14,490 bases of DNA, taken from Armatimonadota bacterium (lineage in GTDB: Bacteria; Armatimonadota; Hebobacteria; CAIYQO01). The translations under genes were made by a program, and so were the position numbers. The stretch spans positions 1 to 14,490 of the forward strand of contig JAKIYB010000050.1 in assembly GCA_022708765.1 (NCBI GenBank). The letters are read 5' to 3'. Of this stretch, positions 1-6,781 are shown piece after piece (the first letter of the stretch is position 1; the number at the start of each line of letters is the position of its first letter). The notes under the pieces were generated by a model. The model was not told the origin of the DNA. It searched no databases and saw only the letters and a program-made list of their open reading frames with translations.

Positions 1-2
1 TG

Positions 3-896
3 GGGGCGGTGTCGGCGCTGGCGTGGAACGAGCCCACGCACATGGTGACCGCCGATATCGCTTACTCGACGCTGCGGGCGGAGAACCCGGCGGCGCTGGC
101 GCGGGTGGGGCGGCTGCTGATGCGCCACCCGGAGTACGAGAACTGGGTGAAGGCGCTGCCCGCGGAGTTGACGCCGGAGGAGCGCAACCGCCGCCTGCTG
201 ATGGTGGCCGCCACCTGGCCGGATAAGCTCAAGTACGATAACGCGTTGAAGCGCAAATACGCCGCCTACAACCACCCGGAGTGGCACTACATCAACTACC
301 CCTACACCCCCGGCCAACCGCCTGCGTGGACGGCGCCGTCGCCGAATATCCTCGACGGGTATAAGGCGGAACTGCGCATCCTCGCTTCTAACGGCAACGT
401 GGCGCGGCGGGCCATCGCCCTTTGCTGGGTGCTGCACCTGACCGGCGACGCCCACTGCCCGATGCATGCCGTCGCGCTCATCACCGGCGACTACCCCGCG
501 CCGGCCGGCGATAAAGGCGGCAACAGCTTCTACGTACGCACGAAGGCAGAGAATAAAACGGCGAGGAAGCTGCATGAAATCTGGGACAACCTGATCACCG
601 GCAGCGACCGCTTCCAGAATGTCCGCAAACACGCCGACCGCGTGTGCGCGCTCCATCCCCGCGCGAGCCTGCCAGAGGCGAAAGAGCTTCGCCTTGAGGA
701 GGTTCTGCGCTCTGAAACCTACCCCGCCGCCGTCCATCACGCCTATCTGGACGGCGCGCTGCGCGGCGGCACCCGCGAACGCGACGCCCCCGCCCTCCCC
801 GCCGATTACCTGGATAACGCCGAACGCGCCGCGGAAAAGCTGGCGGCGCTGGCGGGTTATCGCATCGCGGGAGTGCTGGCGTCAGCGTTGAGGTAA
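3..896 (+). CDS. S1/P1-type zinc-dependent nuclease, 5'-truncated
   Basis: Secreted single-strand nuclease/phosphodiesterase of the S1/P1 family, which hydrolyses DNA or RNA with a three-zinc centre. All nine expected metal ligands are visible in family order. Numbering from the GTG at position 9, they are Trp6, His11 (AWNEPTH), Asp72 (WPD), His93 (EWHYINYP), the HLTGDAHCPMH motif (His143, Asp147, His153), and His189/Asp193 (LHEIWD). A DKGGN motif lies at 168-172. In this family the mature protein begins at the ligand Trp, directly after signal-peptide cleavage. The preceding residues GAVSALA look like the end of a signal peptide. The true start is therefore upstream of the window, and the GTG at 9 is not the start. 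Length after the Trp (about 290 residues) is near the usual 260-300. The gene is convergent with the URO-D-like gene across a palindromic spacer. Substrate specificity cannot be read from the sequence. Confidence 0.9.
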   Translation, partial: GAVSALAWNEPTHMVTADIAYSTLRAENPAALARVGRLLMRHPEYENWVKALPAELTPEERNRRLLMVAATWPDKLKYDNALKRKYAAYNHPEWHYINYPYTPGQPPAWTAPSPNILDGYKAELRILASNGNVARRAIALCWVLHLTGDAHCPMHAVALITGDYPAPAGDKGGNSFYVRTKAENKTARKLHEIWDNLITGSDRFQNVRKHADRVCALHPRASLPEAKELRLEEVLRSETYPAAVHHAYLDGALRGGTRERDAPALPADYLDNAERAAEKLAALAGYRIAGVLASALR

Positions 897-924
897 TCAA
901 TCAAGCACGTTCGTAAGTTACGTC

Positions 925-1128
925 AGCCCCAAAGGGGCTTGAGCCGTTCGCCACGGGTGCAGCGCAGCGGAACCCGTGGGTGCAGATTTCGACAATAATT
1001 CAAGCCCCACAGGGGCGACAGCAGTATCAGGCTGTCGCCCCTGTGGGGCTTATTTCTCTTCGCGACCAGTTCCCACGGGTTTCGCTGCGCTGCACCCGTG
1101 GCTAACGGCTCACCACCCCTTCGGGGTT
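925..1128. repeat. nested palindromic intergenic element (REP/BIME-like)
   Basis: About 200 bp built symmetrically around position 1026. From outside in there are small hairpins at 925-939 (6-bp stem, AAA loop) and 1115-1127 (5-bp stem). Next are two 30-bp blocks, 951-980 and 1072-1101, which match in inverted orientation at 29 of 30 positions. Each block is itself a hairpin with an 8-bp CCACGGGT/ACCCGTGG stem. At the core is a perfect 21-bp inverted repeat (1002-1022 and 1031-1051). The element is thus two copies of one multi-hairpin unit, head to head, between convergent stop codons. This layout resembles REP-type or MITE-like repeats, but copy number elsewhere is unknown. Confidence 0.8.
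1002..1051. terminator. strong 21-bp hairpin, possible bidirectional terminator
   Basis: A perfect 21-bp inverted repeat with an 8-nt loop (1023-1030) sits between the convergent stops at 896 and 1158. On the plus strand it is followed by T-rich sequence (TATTTCTCTT, 1052-1061). On the minus strand it is followed by only a mildly A/T-rich stretch. It could terminate transcription from both sides, but it has no clean U-tract and may simply be the core of the repeat element. Confidence 0.45.
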
Positions 1129-1157
1129 ATTCATCATACTGTTGTTGCACTCAGTTC

Positions 1158-2249
1158 TTACCGGTGGGCCACCTCCGCCGCGTAGTCCAGGTAGACCTTA
1201 ATCGCTTCGCCGGGGACGTTCCAGGGGATGTGGTTACCGATGCAGAGAATGTAGCCACCGGTCATTTTTGACGTTTCCACCATCTGATCCACCATGGCGC
1301 AGATTTCGGCGCGGTCGTTACGCATGAGGACGCGGTTGTCACCTTCACCGGCGACGAAGGGGTTGTCGTACTTGCGGGCGATGGCACGGTAGTCGGTGTA
1401 TGGCTCGGAGATGATGCCGCGCGCGCCGCAGGCCATAAGGTCATCTACAAAGGCGTCAACGCAGCCGTCCACCATGAAGATCACCTCTTTGCCGGTGGCC
1501 TTCAGCATCGCCCAGTACTCCTCGTAGCGCGGGAAGACGTACTTGTGCATCCACGCCGGCGAGCAGACCGGCCCGCGACTGGTGACAATGTCGTCGTGGC
1601 AGACGACGAAATTCACCGGCAGGCGGGCAAAGGTGCGAAAGACGCGGCGGTTGATCTCGGCGAACTCTTCCATGATCGGTTCGAAGCGCTCGTCCATGCA
1701 GCATTCCAGGAACAGCTCCCAGCCGAAGGTGAGCAGCGGCCACATGAAGGTGGTGTTGTAGAACCCCACCATGGACGCGGTGCCGGGCTCCGCCGCCTCC
1801 CACTCAGCGGGGTAGTTCTTCCGGTACATCTGGTACAGCGCCTCTTCGTCAGAGTAATCGCGCTTCTCCACCACTTCCATGTAGGCGAAATCGGCGGCAT
1901 GCTCCAGCGGCGAGAAGGCAAAGACGTCCTCCGGGGTGTGGAATTGCGTGCCCCAGTCCCAATGGCCGGTGGTGCTCTCGCCCCAGCGCACGTAATGCTT
2001 GCCGGCTTCGTCCGTCTTCGAGCTTTCGCCCGTCAGGTCCAGCGTGGGACGTGGCTTCGGCGTATCCTCCGCCGGGATGCCCAGGTTGAGCTGCGGATAC
2101 AACTCTTTCATGCGCTCGCGGCACAGCTTCGGATGCTCGTAGTAGTCAATGCCGGTGAGATAGGTTTCGGCGTCGGGGTTGGACCAGTGCTCCCAGTGCG
2201 GAATCACCTGGGGCGCCTGCCCCATAAGGGCGAGATAGGTGTTATCCAT
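1158..2249 (-). CDS. uroporphyrinogen decarboxylase-like (URO-D superfamily) protein
   Basis: A 363-residue TIM-barrel protein of the URO-D/MtaA-like superfamily, close to the usual 340-380 length. Recognisable segments are HDDIVTSRG (218-226), SPAWMHKYVFPRYEEYW (230-246), the strand GKEVIFMVDGC (253-263), GARGIISEP (275-283) and the C-terminal YILCIGNHIPWNVP (333-346). These match the many URO-D-like paralogues of environmental bacteria rather than HemE. In methyltransferase relatives the strand near 260 carries an HxC zinc motif. Here it reads MVDGC, leaving Cys263, Cys336 and His340 as possible ligands. The start is the ATG at 2249, with GAAAGG eight bases upstream and a good promoter at 2285-2313. 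No signal peptide is seen, so it is cytoplasmic. It is divergent from a Gfo/Idh/MocA gene. A role in corrinoid or methyl-group chemistry is possible but unproven. A heme-synthesis role is unlikely. Confidence 0.85.
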   Translation of the reverse strand: MDNTYLALMGQAPQVIPHWEHWSNPDAETYLTGIDYYEHPKLCRERMKELYPQLNLGIPAEDTPKPRPTLDLTGESSKTDEAGKHYVRWGESTTGHWDWGTQFHTPEDVFAFSPLEHAADFAYMEVVEKRDYSDEEALYQMYRKNYPAEWEAAEPGTASMVGFYNTTFMWPLLTFGWELFLECCMDERFEPIMEEFAEINRRVFRTFARLPVNFVVCHDDIVTSRGPVCSPAWMHKYVFPRYEEYWAMLKATGKEVIFMVDGCVDAFVDDLMACGARGIISEPYTDYRAIARKYDNPFVAGEGDNRVLMRNDRAEICAMVDQMVETSKMTGGYILCIGNHIPWNVPGEAIKVYLDYAAEVAHR

Positions 2250-2284
2250 GCGGATAGCCTTTCGGTTAGACGGTTTGCGGCCTT

Positions 2285-2313
2285 ATGATAGTCGAGTCAG
2301 GGGCATCTTACAA
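2285..2313 (-). promoter_or_regulatory. sigma70-type promoter of the URO-D-like gene
   Basis: On the minus strand, TTGTAA (2308-2313, 4 of 6 consensus) and TATCAT (2285-2290, 5 of 6) are separated by exactly 17 bp. The predicted start near 2278 gives a leader of about 29 nt before the ATG at 2249, with room for the GAAAGG ribosome binding site. Confidence 0.6.
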
Positions 2314-2383
2314 GCACCTGTCATTTTCGTGTAATTCGGAAGGGAAACGCCCTGTGCGAACGAAAAGGGAGAGGGTACGAATT

Positions 2384-2510
2384 CACCTCTCCCCCCTCCC
2401 CCTTCCTCTAAACGGGAGGGGGAGTGAGTGAAGATGCGATGCCGGTTATTGTTGTCAAATCCGCTTCTCCCCCTCCCCGCTCAGGGGAGGGGGTTGGGGG
2501 GTGAGGTGAG
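2384..2510. repeat. C-rich/G-rich palindromic repeat in a divergent spacer
   Basis: Two hairpins lie in the 294-bp spacer between the divergent genes. At 2389-2424 a CTCCCCCCTCCC arm pairs with GGGAGGGGGAG with one bulge. At 2469-2493 a perfect 10-bp stem (CCCCCTCCCC/GGGGAGGGGG) has a 5-nt loop. The outer flanks, CACCTCTCCC near 2385 and GGGGGGTGAGGTG near 2496-2508, also pair imperfectly, so the block forms one larger palindrome. One strand has several G runs of four or more. The remainder of the spacer holds only the promoter at 2285-2313 and the GAGG ribosome binding site near 2532. Confidence 0.65.
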
Positions 2511-2543
2511 CCACGGCATGATAATATTCACGAGGTATAGACA

Positions 2544-3716
2544 ATGAGCAAAGTTGGCGTGGGGTTGATTGGCTGCGGCGGGCGCCTGGGCGGCGTGGTC
2601 TGGGGGGTTCGCGACGAAGCGGCTGACGCGCTCGAATTTCGGGCGGTGTATGACCCGAACCCGGAAGCGGTGCGGGAGACGAAGCGGCTCTTCAACGAGG
2701 GAATGGCCGTCTACGATTCCTACGAGGCGCTGGTCACAGACCCGGCGATTGACTGGGTGATGATCGGCTCGTGGAATTGCGCCCACGCCGCGCAGACGGT
2801 GGCGGCCTTCGATGCCGGGAAACACGTCTTCTGCGAGAAGCCGCTGGCCACCACGCTGCCCGACTGCCTGGCGATGTATGAGGCCTGGCAGCGCAGCGGG
2901 AAGATGTTCACCATCGGCTTCACCCTGCGCTACTCGCCGCACTACATGCGCATCAAGGAACTGCTGGACCAGGGCGTCATCGGCGACCTGGTGAGCATGG
3001 AGTTCAACGAGACGCTCTCCTTCGGACATGGCGGCTTCATCCACGCCGACTGGCGGCGCTTCACCGCCAACGCGGGCACCCACCTGCTGGAAAAATGCTG
3101 TCACGACGTGGACCTGGTGAACTGGTTCGTGGGCAGCCGCGCCCGCCGCGTGGCCAGCTTCGGCGGCTGCGACTTTTTCACCCCGGCCAACGCGCATCAC
3201 ATGGATCGCCTGGGGCCAGACCCCGACAGCGGGCGCCGAGCGTATTGCCACCTCTGGCGCGAGCAGGATGTTGACCCGTTCACCGCGGAGAAAGACATCA
3301 TGGACAACCAGGTGGCGATCATCGAATTCGAGAACAACGTGCGCGCGACGTTCCACACCAACTGCAACGCCGGCATCCCCGAACGGCGCATGTATCTACT
3401 CGGCACCGAAGGCGCGCTGCGCGCCGATGTCATCGCCGGCACCATCGAGGTGCAGCGCATCGGCTTCGGGACACAGCTTGAGAATATGTCCACCGACGCC
3501 AGCGGCGGGCATGGCGGCGGTGACAACATCCTCTGCCGCAGCATCGCCGACAGCATGGTGCGCGGCGCGCCGTCGCGCACCTCGCTCACCGACGGCCTCT
3601 ACTCCGCCGTCACCTGTTTCGGCATAGACGACGCCCTGGCGACGGGCACGGTGGTGGACATGGCGCCTTACTGGGCGCAGGTGGACGCGGTGGTGCGGCG
3701 GCCGGTGGCCGGATAA
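2544..3716 (+). CDS. Gfo/Idh/MocA family NAD(P)-dependent oxidoreductase
   Basis: Cytoplasmic dehydrogenase of the glucose-fructose/inositol dehydrogenase family, which oxidises or reduces sugars, inositols or related polyols. The N-terminal Rossmann fold has the dinucleotide loop GLIGCGG (7-13), an acidic residue at the end of the second strand (YDPNP, 36-40) and the hallmark CEKPLA (97-102). Lys99 is the expected catalytic lysine. The C-terminal alpha/beta domain carries CCHDVDLVNW (185-194) with the conserved His187, and GHGGGDN (322-328). The length of 390 residues is normal for the larger members. The start ATG at 2544 is preceded by CGAGGT at 2531-2536. The gene is divergent from the URO-D-like gene and converges with the DUF2284 gene, with only 10 bp between the stops. 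It has no Tat or Sec signal, unlike the periplasmic members. The substrate cannot be assigned. Confidence 0.92.
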   Translation: MSKVGVGLIGCGGRLGGVVWGVRDEAADALEFRAVYDPNPEAVRETKRLFNEGMAVYDSYEALVTDPAIDWVMIGSWNCAHAAQTVAAFDAGKHVFCEKPLATTLPDCLAMYEAWQRSGKMFTIGFTLRYSPHYMRIKELLDQGVIGDLVSMEFNETLSFGHGGFIHADWRRFTANAGTHLLEKCCHDVDLVNWFVGSRARRVASFGGCDFFTPANAHHMDRLGPDPDSGRRAYCHLWREQDVDPFTAEKDIMDNQVAIIEFENNVRATFHTNCNAGIPERRMYLLGTEGALRADVIAGTIEVQRIGFGTQLENMSTDASGGHGGGDNILCRSIADSMVRGAPSRTSLTDGLYSAVTCFGIDDALATGTVVDMAPYWAQVDAVVRRPVAG

Positions 3717-3721
3717 CCGGC
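3708..3721. terminator. short GC hairpin at convergent gene ends
   Basis: GCCGG (3708-3712) and CCGGC (3717-3721) flank a 4-nt loop ATAA that contains the TAA stop of the oxidoreductase. It lies six bases from the convergent DUF2284 stop. There is no U-tract, and a 5-bp stem is weak, so a terminator role is only possible. Confidence 0.25.
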
Positions 3722-3726
3722 AACGG

Positions 3727-4269
3727 CTACCGATACAGGATCATGCCGACGTAAGAGACGGTGTTCACCCCATTGATATAGTGAAGGCCGCGGTCTTCGA
3801 CGAGCGCGCGCACGTCGAGACCGTAGCCCTCCACTGAGGCCAGCGCGTGCTCCGGAAAGCGGCAGGGATCATCGGGACAGGAGCACTTTTCACAGTAGTC
3901 GCAGCCGCCGCAGGCCAGCGGCAGCACCGCGACGCCGGCCGCGGCGAATTGCGCCCCCAGCGTGCGGATCATGCGGTTGTGCGCGTGCGCGGCTTCCGCC
4001 ATCCCCTCGAAATCCCAGGAGTCTTCCAGCGGATAGATGTTCTGAATCAGAATGCCGTGCGGATACGCGTGCAGGCGGGCGTCGAGTTCGGGAAGTTCCC
4101 CCACGCGCGGCGGGCAGGTCCAGTTGCGCCCGCTTTTCCCGCAGGCATTCGCCAGGCAGGCTTCGCGCACCGCCTCCTCCGCGCGCAACTCGGCGGTTTC
4201 AACGAGCAGCGCATGGGTAGCGCCGGCTGCTTCGGCATACTGAAGAAACTGTGATGCGAGTGCGGTCAT
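3727..4269 (-). CDS. DUF2284 family cysteine-rich predicted metal-binding protein
   Basis: A 180-residue cytoplasmic protein matching the DUF2284 pattern. The N-terminal half has Cys38 and Cys43, then GRNWTCPP with Cys52. The second half has the dense cluster CGGCDYCEKCSCPDDPC (Cys120, 123, 126, 129, 131, 136) followed by RFPEHALASVEGYGLDV. Nine cysteines in these spacings suggest an iron-sulfur or zinc site, as predicted for the family, whose function is unknown. I place the start at the ATG at 4269 because GAAAGG lies nine bases upstream. An in-frame ATG at 4338 would add 23 basic, non-conserved residues and has no better ribosome binding site. It is divergent from the GH99-like gene over 146 bp and convergent with the oxidoreductase. 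The cysteine count gives good confidence in the family but none in a reaction. Confidence 0.85.
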   Translation of the reverse strand: MTALASQFLQYAEAAGATHALLVETAELRAEEAVREACLANACGKSGRNWTCPPRVGELPELDARLHAYPHGILIQNIYPLEDSWDFEGMAEAAHAHNRMIRTLGAQFAAAGVAVLPLACGGCDYCEKCSCPDDPCRFPEHALASVEGYGLDVRALVEDRGLHYINGVNTVSYVGMILYR

Positions 4270-4415
4270 AGTGTCGAGCCTTTCTTCCCCGTATATTTTC
4301 CATCCTGCGGCCATCTTCCTGCGACGTTGGGATGGCAAGGGAAATAATTCCGGCAGGACTCCGCCCGCGACTCGCGAATAGAATATGTCCGGTACACCAC
4401 GAGTGAGGACAACGC

Positions 4416-5513
4416 ATGAGCACCTACGATATCGCCGCCTTTTACTGGCCCGCCTACCACGATGAGCCGCGCTGGCGCGCCTTCATGCCGGAGGGCATCG
4501 GTGAGTGGGAGACGATTCGCAAGGCGAAGCCGAAAACCCCGGGGCAGTATCAGCCGCGCGTGCCGCTGTGGGGCTATGAGAGTGAGGCGGACCCGACGGC
4601 CATGGCGAAGAAGATTGACGCCGCCGCCGACCACGGGGTGAATACCTTCATCTTCGACTGGTACTGGTACGAAAACCGGCCGTTTCTGGAAGACGCGCTG
4701 ACCCAGGGCTTTTTCAAAGCGCCGAACAACAGCCGCATCAGGTTCTACCTGATGTGGGCGAATCATGACGCCAGCACGCTGTGGGACCTGACGCGCTCGG
4801 AGCGGCATGAAGTCATCTGGCCCGGCGCGGTAGACCGCGCGCAGTTCGATAAGGCCACCGACCGCGTGTTGAAGTTCTTCCTCAAGCATCCGTCGTATTA
4901 CACCATTGACGGCAAGCCGGTTTTCGCGATCTATGAGCTGGGCACGCTCATCAACGGCCTGGGCGGGGTGGCGGAAACGCGCGAGGCGCTGGACGCGTTC
5001 CGCGAGAAGGTTGTCGCCGCCGGTTTCCCCGGCCTGCATTTGCAGGCGATTCTCTGGGGCAATATCCCCGCCACCGTCTCCGCCCCCGGCGATGCCACGC
5101 CCACGCAGAACGCCACCATCGAGGCGCTGGGCTTTGACAGCCTGACGAATTACCAGTGGTGCCACTACGTGCGCCCGCACGGCGACTACGCGGGCTGGGC
5201 GGAGAAAGCTGTCGCCGCCTGGGAGGGCTGGTCGCGCGACTTCTCCGTGCCCTTCTTCCCGCATGTCTCTATCGGCTGGGATACCAACCCGCGCTACGCG
5301 AAGCGCCTCACCGAATTCGTCTCCGGCGGTACCCCGGAGCGCTTCGCCCACTACCTGCGCGCGGCGAAAGATTTCGTGGACTCCCACGCCCTGCACCCGA
5401 AACTCCTCACCATCAACGCCTGGAACGAGTGGAGCGAAGGCAGCTACCTGGAACCGGACACGCAGTTCGAGTACGGGTATCTGGAAGCAGTGAAAAAGGT
5501 GTTCTGTTTCTGA
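4416..5513 (+). CDS. GH99/WbsX-like glycan-active TIM-barrel protein
   Basis: A 365-residue protein of the GH99-like (WbsX) group, whose founding members are endo-alpha-mannosidases or polysaccharide-biosynthesis proteins. It starts with the typical IAAFYWPAYH (6-15). It then has YQPRVPLWGY (45-54), HGVNTFIFDWYWYENRP (73-89), DGKPVFAIYEL (165-175) and the signature TINAWNEWSEGSYLEP (332-347). Glu338 and Glu341 are three apart, as are the two catalytic acids of GH99 enzymes, so they are the likely active-site pair. There is no signal peptide, so it acts in the cytoplasm, either on imported oligosaccharides or in glycan assembly. The ATG at 4416 has GTGAGGA seven bases upstream. A TAGAAT at 4379-4384 may be a -10, but no -35 is visible. 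Its stop is 10 bp from the convergent beta-helix gene. Hydrolase versus transferase is undecided. Confidence 0.85.
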   Translation: MSTYDIAAFYWPAYHDEPRWRAFMPEGIGEWETIRKAKPKTPGQYQPRVPLWGYESEADPTAMAKKIDAAADHGVNTFIFDWYWYENRPFLEDALTQGFFKAPNNSRIRFYLMWANHDASTLWDLTRSERHEVIWPGAVDRAQFDKATDRVLKFFLKHPSYYTIDGKPVFAIYELGTLINGLGGVAETREALDAFREKVVAAGFPGLHLQAILWGNIPATVSAPGDATPTQNATIEALGFDSLTNYQWCHYVRPHGDYAGWAEKAVAAWEGWSRDFSVPFFPHVSIGWDTNPRYAKRLTEFVSGGTPERFAHYLRAAKDFVDSHALHPKLLTINAWNEWSEGSYLEPDTQFEYGYLEAVKKVFCF

Positions 5514-5523
5514 CGCGCCGGCA

Positions 5524-6627
5524 TCATGTCTCCGGTTCCGTCTCCACCGGTCCCGGTGGCTCCGGTCGGTGAAAGAGCGGGCTGGCAGTGCGCGCTTGCA
5601 GCGTGAGCGCCAGCGCGCCCAGGCCGAAAACCAGCACGAGAAAGCCCACGAAGTCGCCGAGGACGGGGATGAGCCGCACCAGAAAATAGATCAGCACGCC
5701 GAGAAGCAGCGCCGCGTACAGGTTGGCGCCGCGCCGCCAGACCCATGCCCCGATGCGCAGCACGGCAAAGACCGGCGCCACCAGCAGCGCGGCCAGCCAG
5801 AGGAGCAGCAGCAGGAGGGCCAGCGGAATGGTGATGACCAGCGCGAAGAGGATGAGGATCACCAGCGGGGTGAGAAAGAGGACGATTAGCCCCGCGAGCA
5901 GGCTGCCCCACGGATGCTCGCCGATCATGGTGATCGCCTCGCGGGTGAAGCGCGGCGCGCCGGCGATGGCCAGCAGGCCGATGAGCAGCAGGCCGACGGC
6001 GGTGAACAGTTTCCAGAGAAACCAGCCGACGACGCCGAACTCTTTGCCTTTCTCCCCCCGGGTTGGCTGCGTCAGGTTGGTCGCGCCTTCGATGACGGCG
6101 CCCGGAGCGATTTCCCGCGAAGACGCCTGACCGGTGAGGTCGCCGCCGATGCGCGCGGTATCTTCCACCGTCAGGTTGCCGGCGCCCACCATCACGTTGC
6201 GCGCCACCGTGCCCGCCAGCACCACCTGCCCGCCGGTGACGGCGATATCGCGCGCCACGCTGCCCTCGGGACCGAGGGTGACGGTGCCGCCGGTGACTAC
6301 CAGGTTGCGCCCCGCCGCGCTTTCCAGGTCCAGCGTGCCGCCCGCCGCGTAGATAGTGCCCGCCACCGGCCCCGCCACGCGGACGTTGCCGCCGGCGGCG
6401 ATGAGGTTGCCGCCTATCCTGCCGTTCACGCGCACATTGCCGCCCGCCACCACCAGGTCGCTCGCTACGGCGCCATCTACGCGCACCGTGCCGCCGCTCA
6501 CGATGAGATCATCGTTGATGGTCGTCCCTTCCGGAATCGTGACGGTATCCCCGTTGCGCAGTTCCAGCGCCAGCAACGGCAAACCCGCCAGCAGGAGTAT
6601 AAGTGAAACCAGCCATCGAGCGCGCAT
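5524..6627 (-). CDS. exported beta-helix-repeat (bactofilin-like) membrane protein
   Basis: A 367-residue protein with an N-terminal signal sequence or anchor (1-20). A repeat domain (about 24-185) has units starting GG.V.V and recurring every 17 residues (Gly-Gly at 45, 62, 79, 96, 113, 132; Ala-Gly at 149). This is the pattern of a right-handed beta-helix as in polymer-forming cytoskeletal/bactofilin-like proteins. A charged linker (188-197) leads to a hydrophobic C-terminal part with about four or five membrane segments (roughly 201-222, 241-266, 268-290, 303-322, 323-343), then a Pro/Glu-rich tail. The start is the ATG at 6627: GAGGAGG sits five bases upstream, and an upstream in-frame start would add eight acidic residues before the signal. 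By this topology the beta-helix lies outside the cytoplasmic membrane. Family members are widely annotated as polymer-forming cytoskeletal proteins, but a cytoskeletal role is doubtful for an exported repeat. The function is unknown. Confidence 0.8.
   Translation of the reverse strand: MRARWLVSLILLLAGLPLLALELRNGDTVTIPEGTTINDDLIVSGGTVRVDGAVASDLVVAGGNVRVNGRIGGNLIAAGGNVRVAGPVAGTIYAAGGTLDLESAAGRNLVVTGGTVTLGPEGSVARDIAVTGGQVVLAGTVARNVMVGAGNLTVEDTARIGGDLTGQASSREIAPGAVIEGATNLTQPTRGEKGKEFGVVGWFLWKLFTAVGLLLIGLLAIAGAPRFTREAITMIGEHPWGSLLAGLIVLFLTPLVILILFALVITIPLALLLLLLWLAALLVAPVFAVLRIGAWVWRRGANLYAALLLGVLIYFLVRLIPVLGDFVGFLVLVFGLGALALTLQARTASPLFHRPEPPGPVETEPET
6139..6495 (-). repeat. 51-nt periodic coding repeat (17-residue beta-helix units)
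   Basis: Seven units inside the membrane protein begin with GGT/GGN/GGQ and repeat at 17-residue (51-nt) steps, with one 19-residue unit. They differ in sequence, so this is structural protein periodicity rather than a recent DNA tandem expansion. Confidence 0.75.
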
Positions 6628-6781
6628 ATGCTCCTCCTCTCGCCCATCCACCTAATAGTGTGCATCGCCTGCGGGAGAGCAGGGGGACATGTAACCATGC
6701 AAAGTCGCGCGGTTGGGGTGATTCTAACGCAGGCATAGCGCGCGCATCATTCAGGCCTGAAAGAGCATTCTTCACCCAACA

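Noticed and set aside
925..1128. CRISPR-like or tRNA-like interpretation of the hairpin cluster
   Set aside because: There are no regularly spaced direct repeats with unique spacers and no cloverleaf. The structure is purely inverted.
1545..2288. 247-codon plus-strand frame opposite the URO-D-like gene
   Set aside because: Antisense shadow with no recognisable domain. The minus-strand protein is clearly real.
2494..2525. Promoter for the oxidoreductase (TTGGGG with GATAAT)
   Set aside because: The spacing is 20 bp and the implied start would fall in the ribosome binding site.
2481..3356. 291-codon minus-strand frame opposite the oxidoreductase
   Set aside because: It is a mirror of the oxidoreductase codons, rich in Val/His/Ala/Arg without domain features.
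4266..5396. 376-codon open frame on the minus strand opposite the GH99-like gene
   Set aside because: It is antisense to a well-conserved protein, has no family motif or ribosome binding site, and long antisense frames are expected in GC-rich DNA.
5544..5559. CCACCG/CGGTGG hairpin as a terminator for the GH99-like gene
   Set aside because: It lies in the coding end of the opposite gene, encodes a Pro-rich tail and has no U-tract.
5914..6606. 230-codon plus-strand frame with regular Ala/His/Arg repeats
   Set aside because: The periodicity mirrors the 51-nt repeats of the opposite beta-helix gene.
6750..6761. 12-bp perfect palindrome TTCAGGCCTGAA between the phosphoesterase and the beta-helix gene
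   Set aside because: Too short and isolated to assign as an operator or terminator. It is expected by chance at some frequency.
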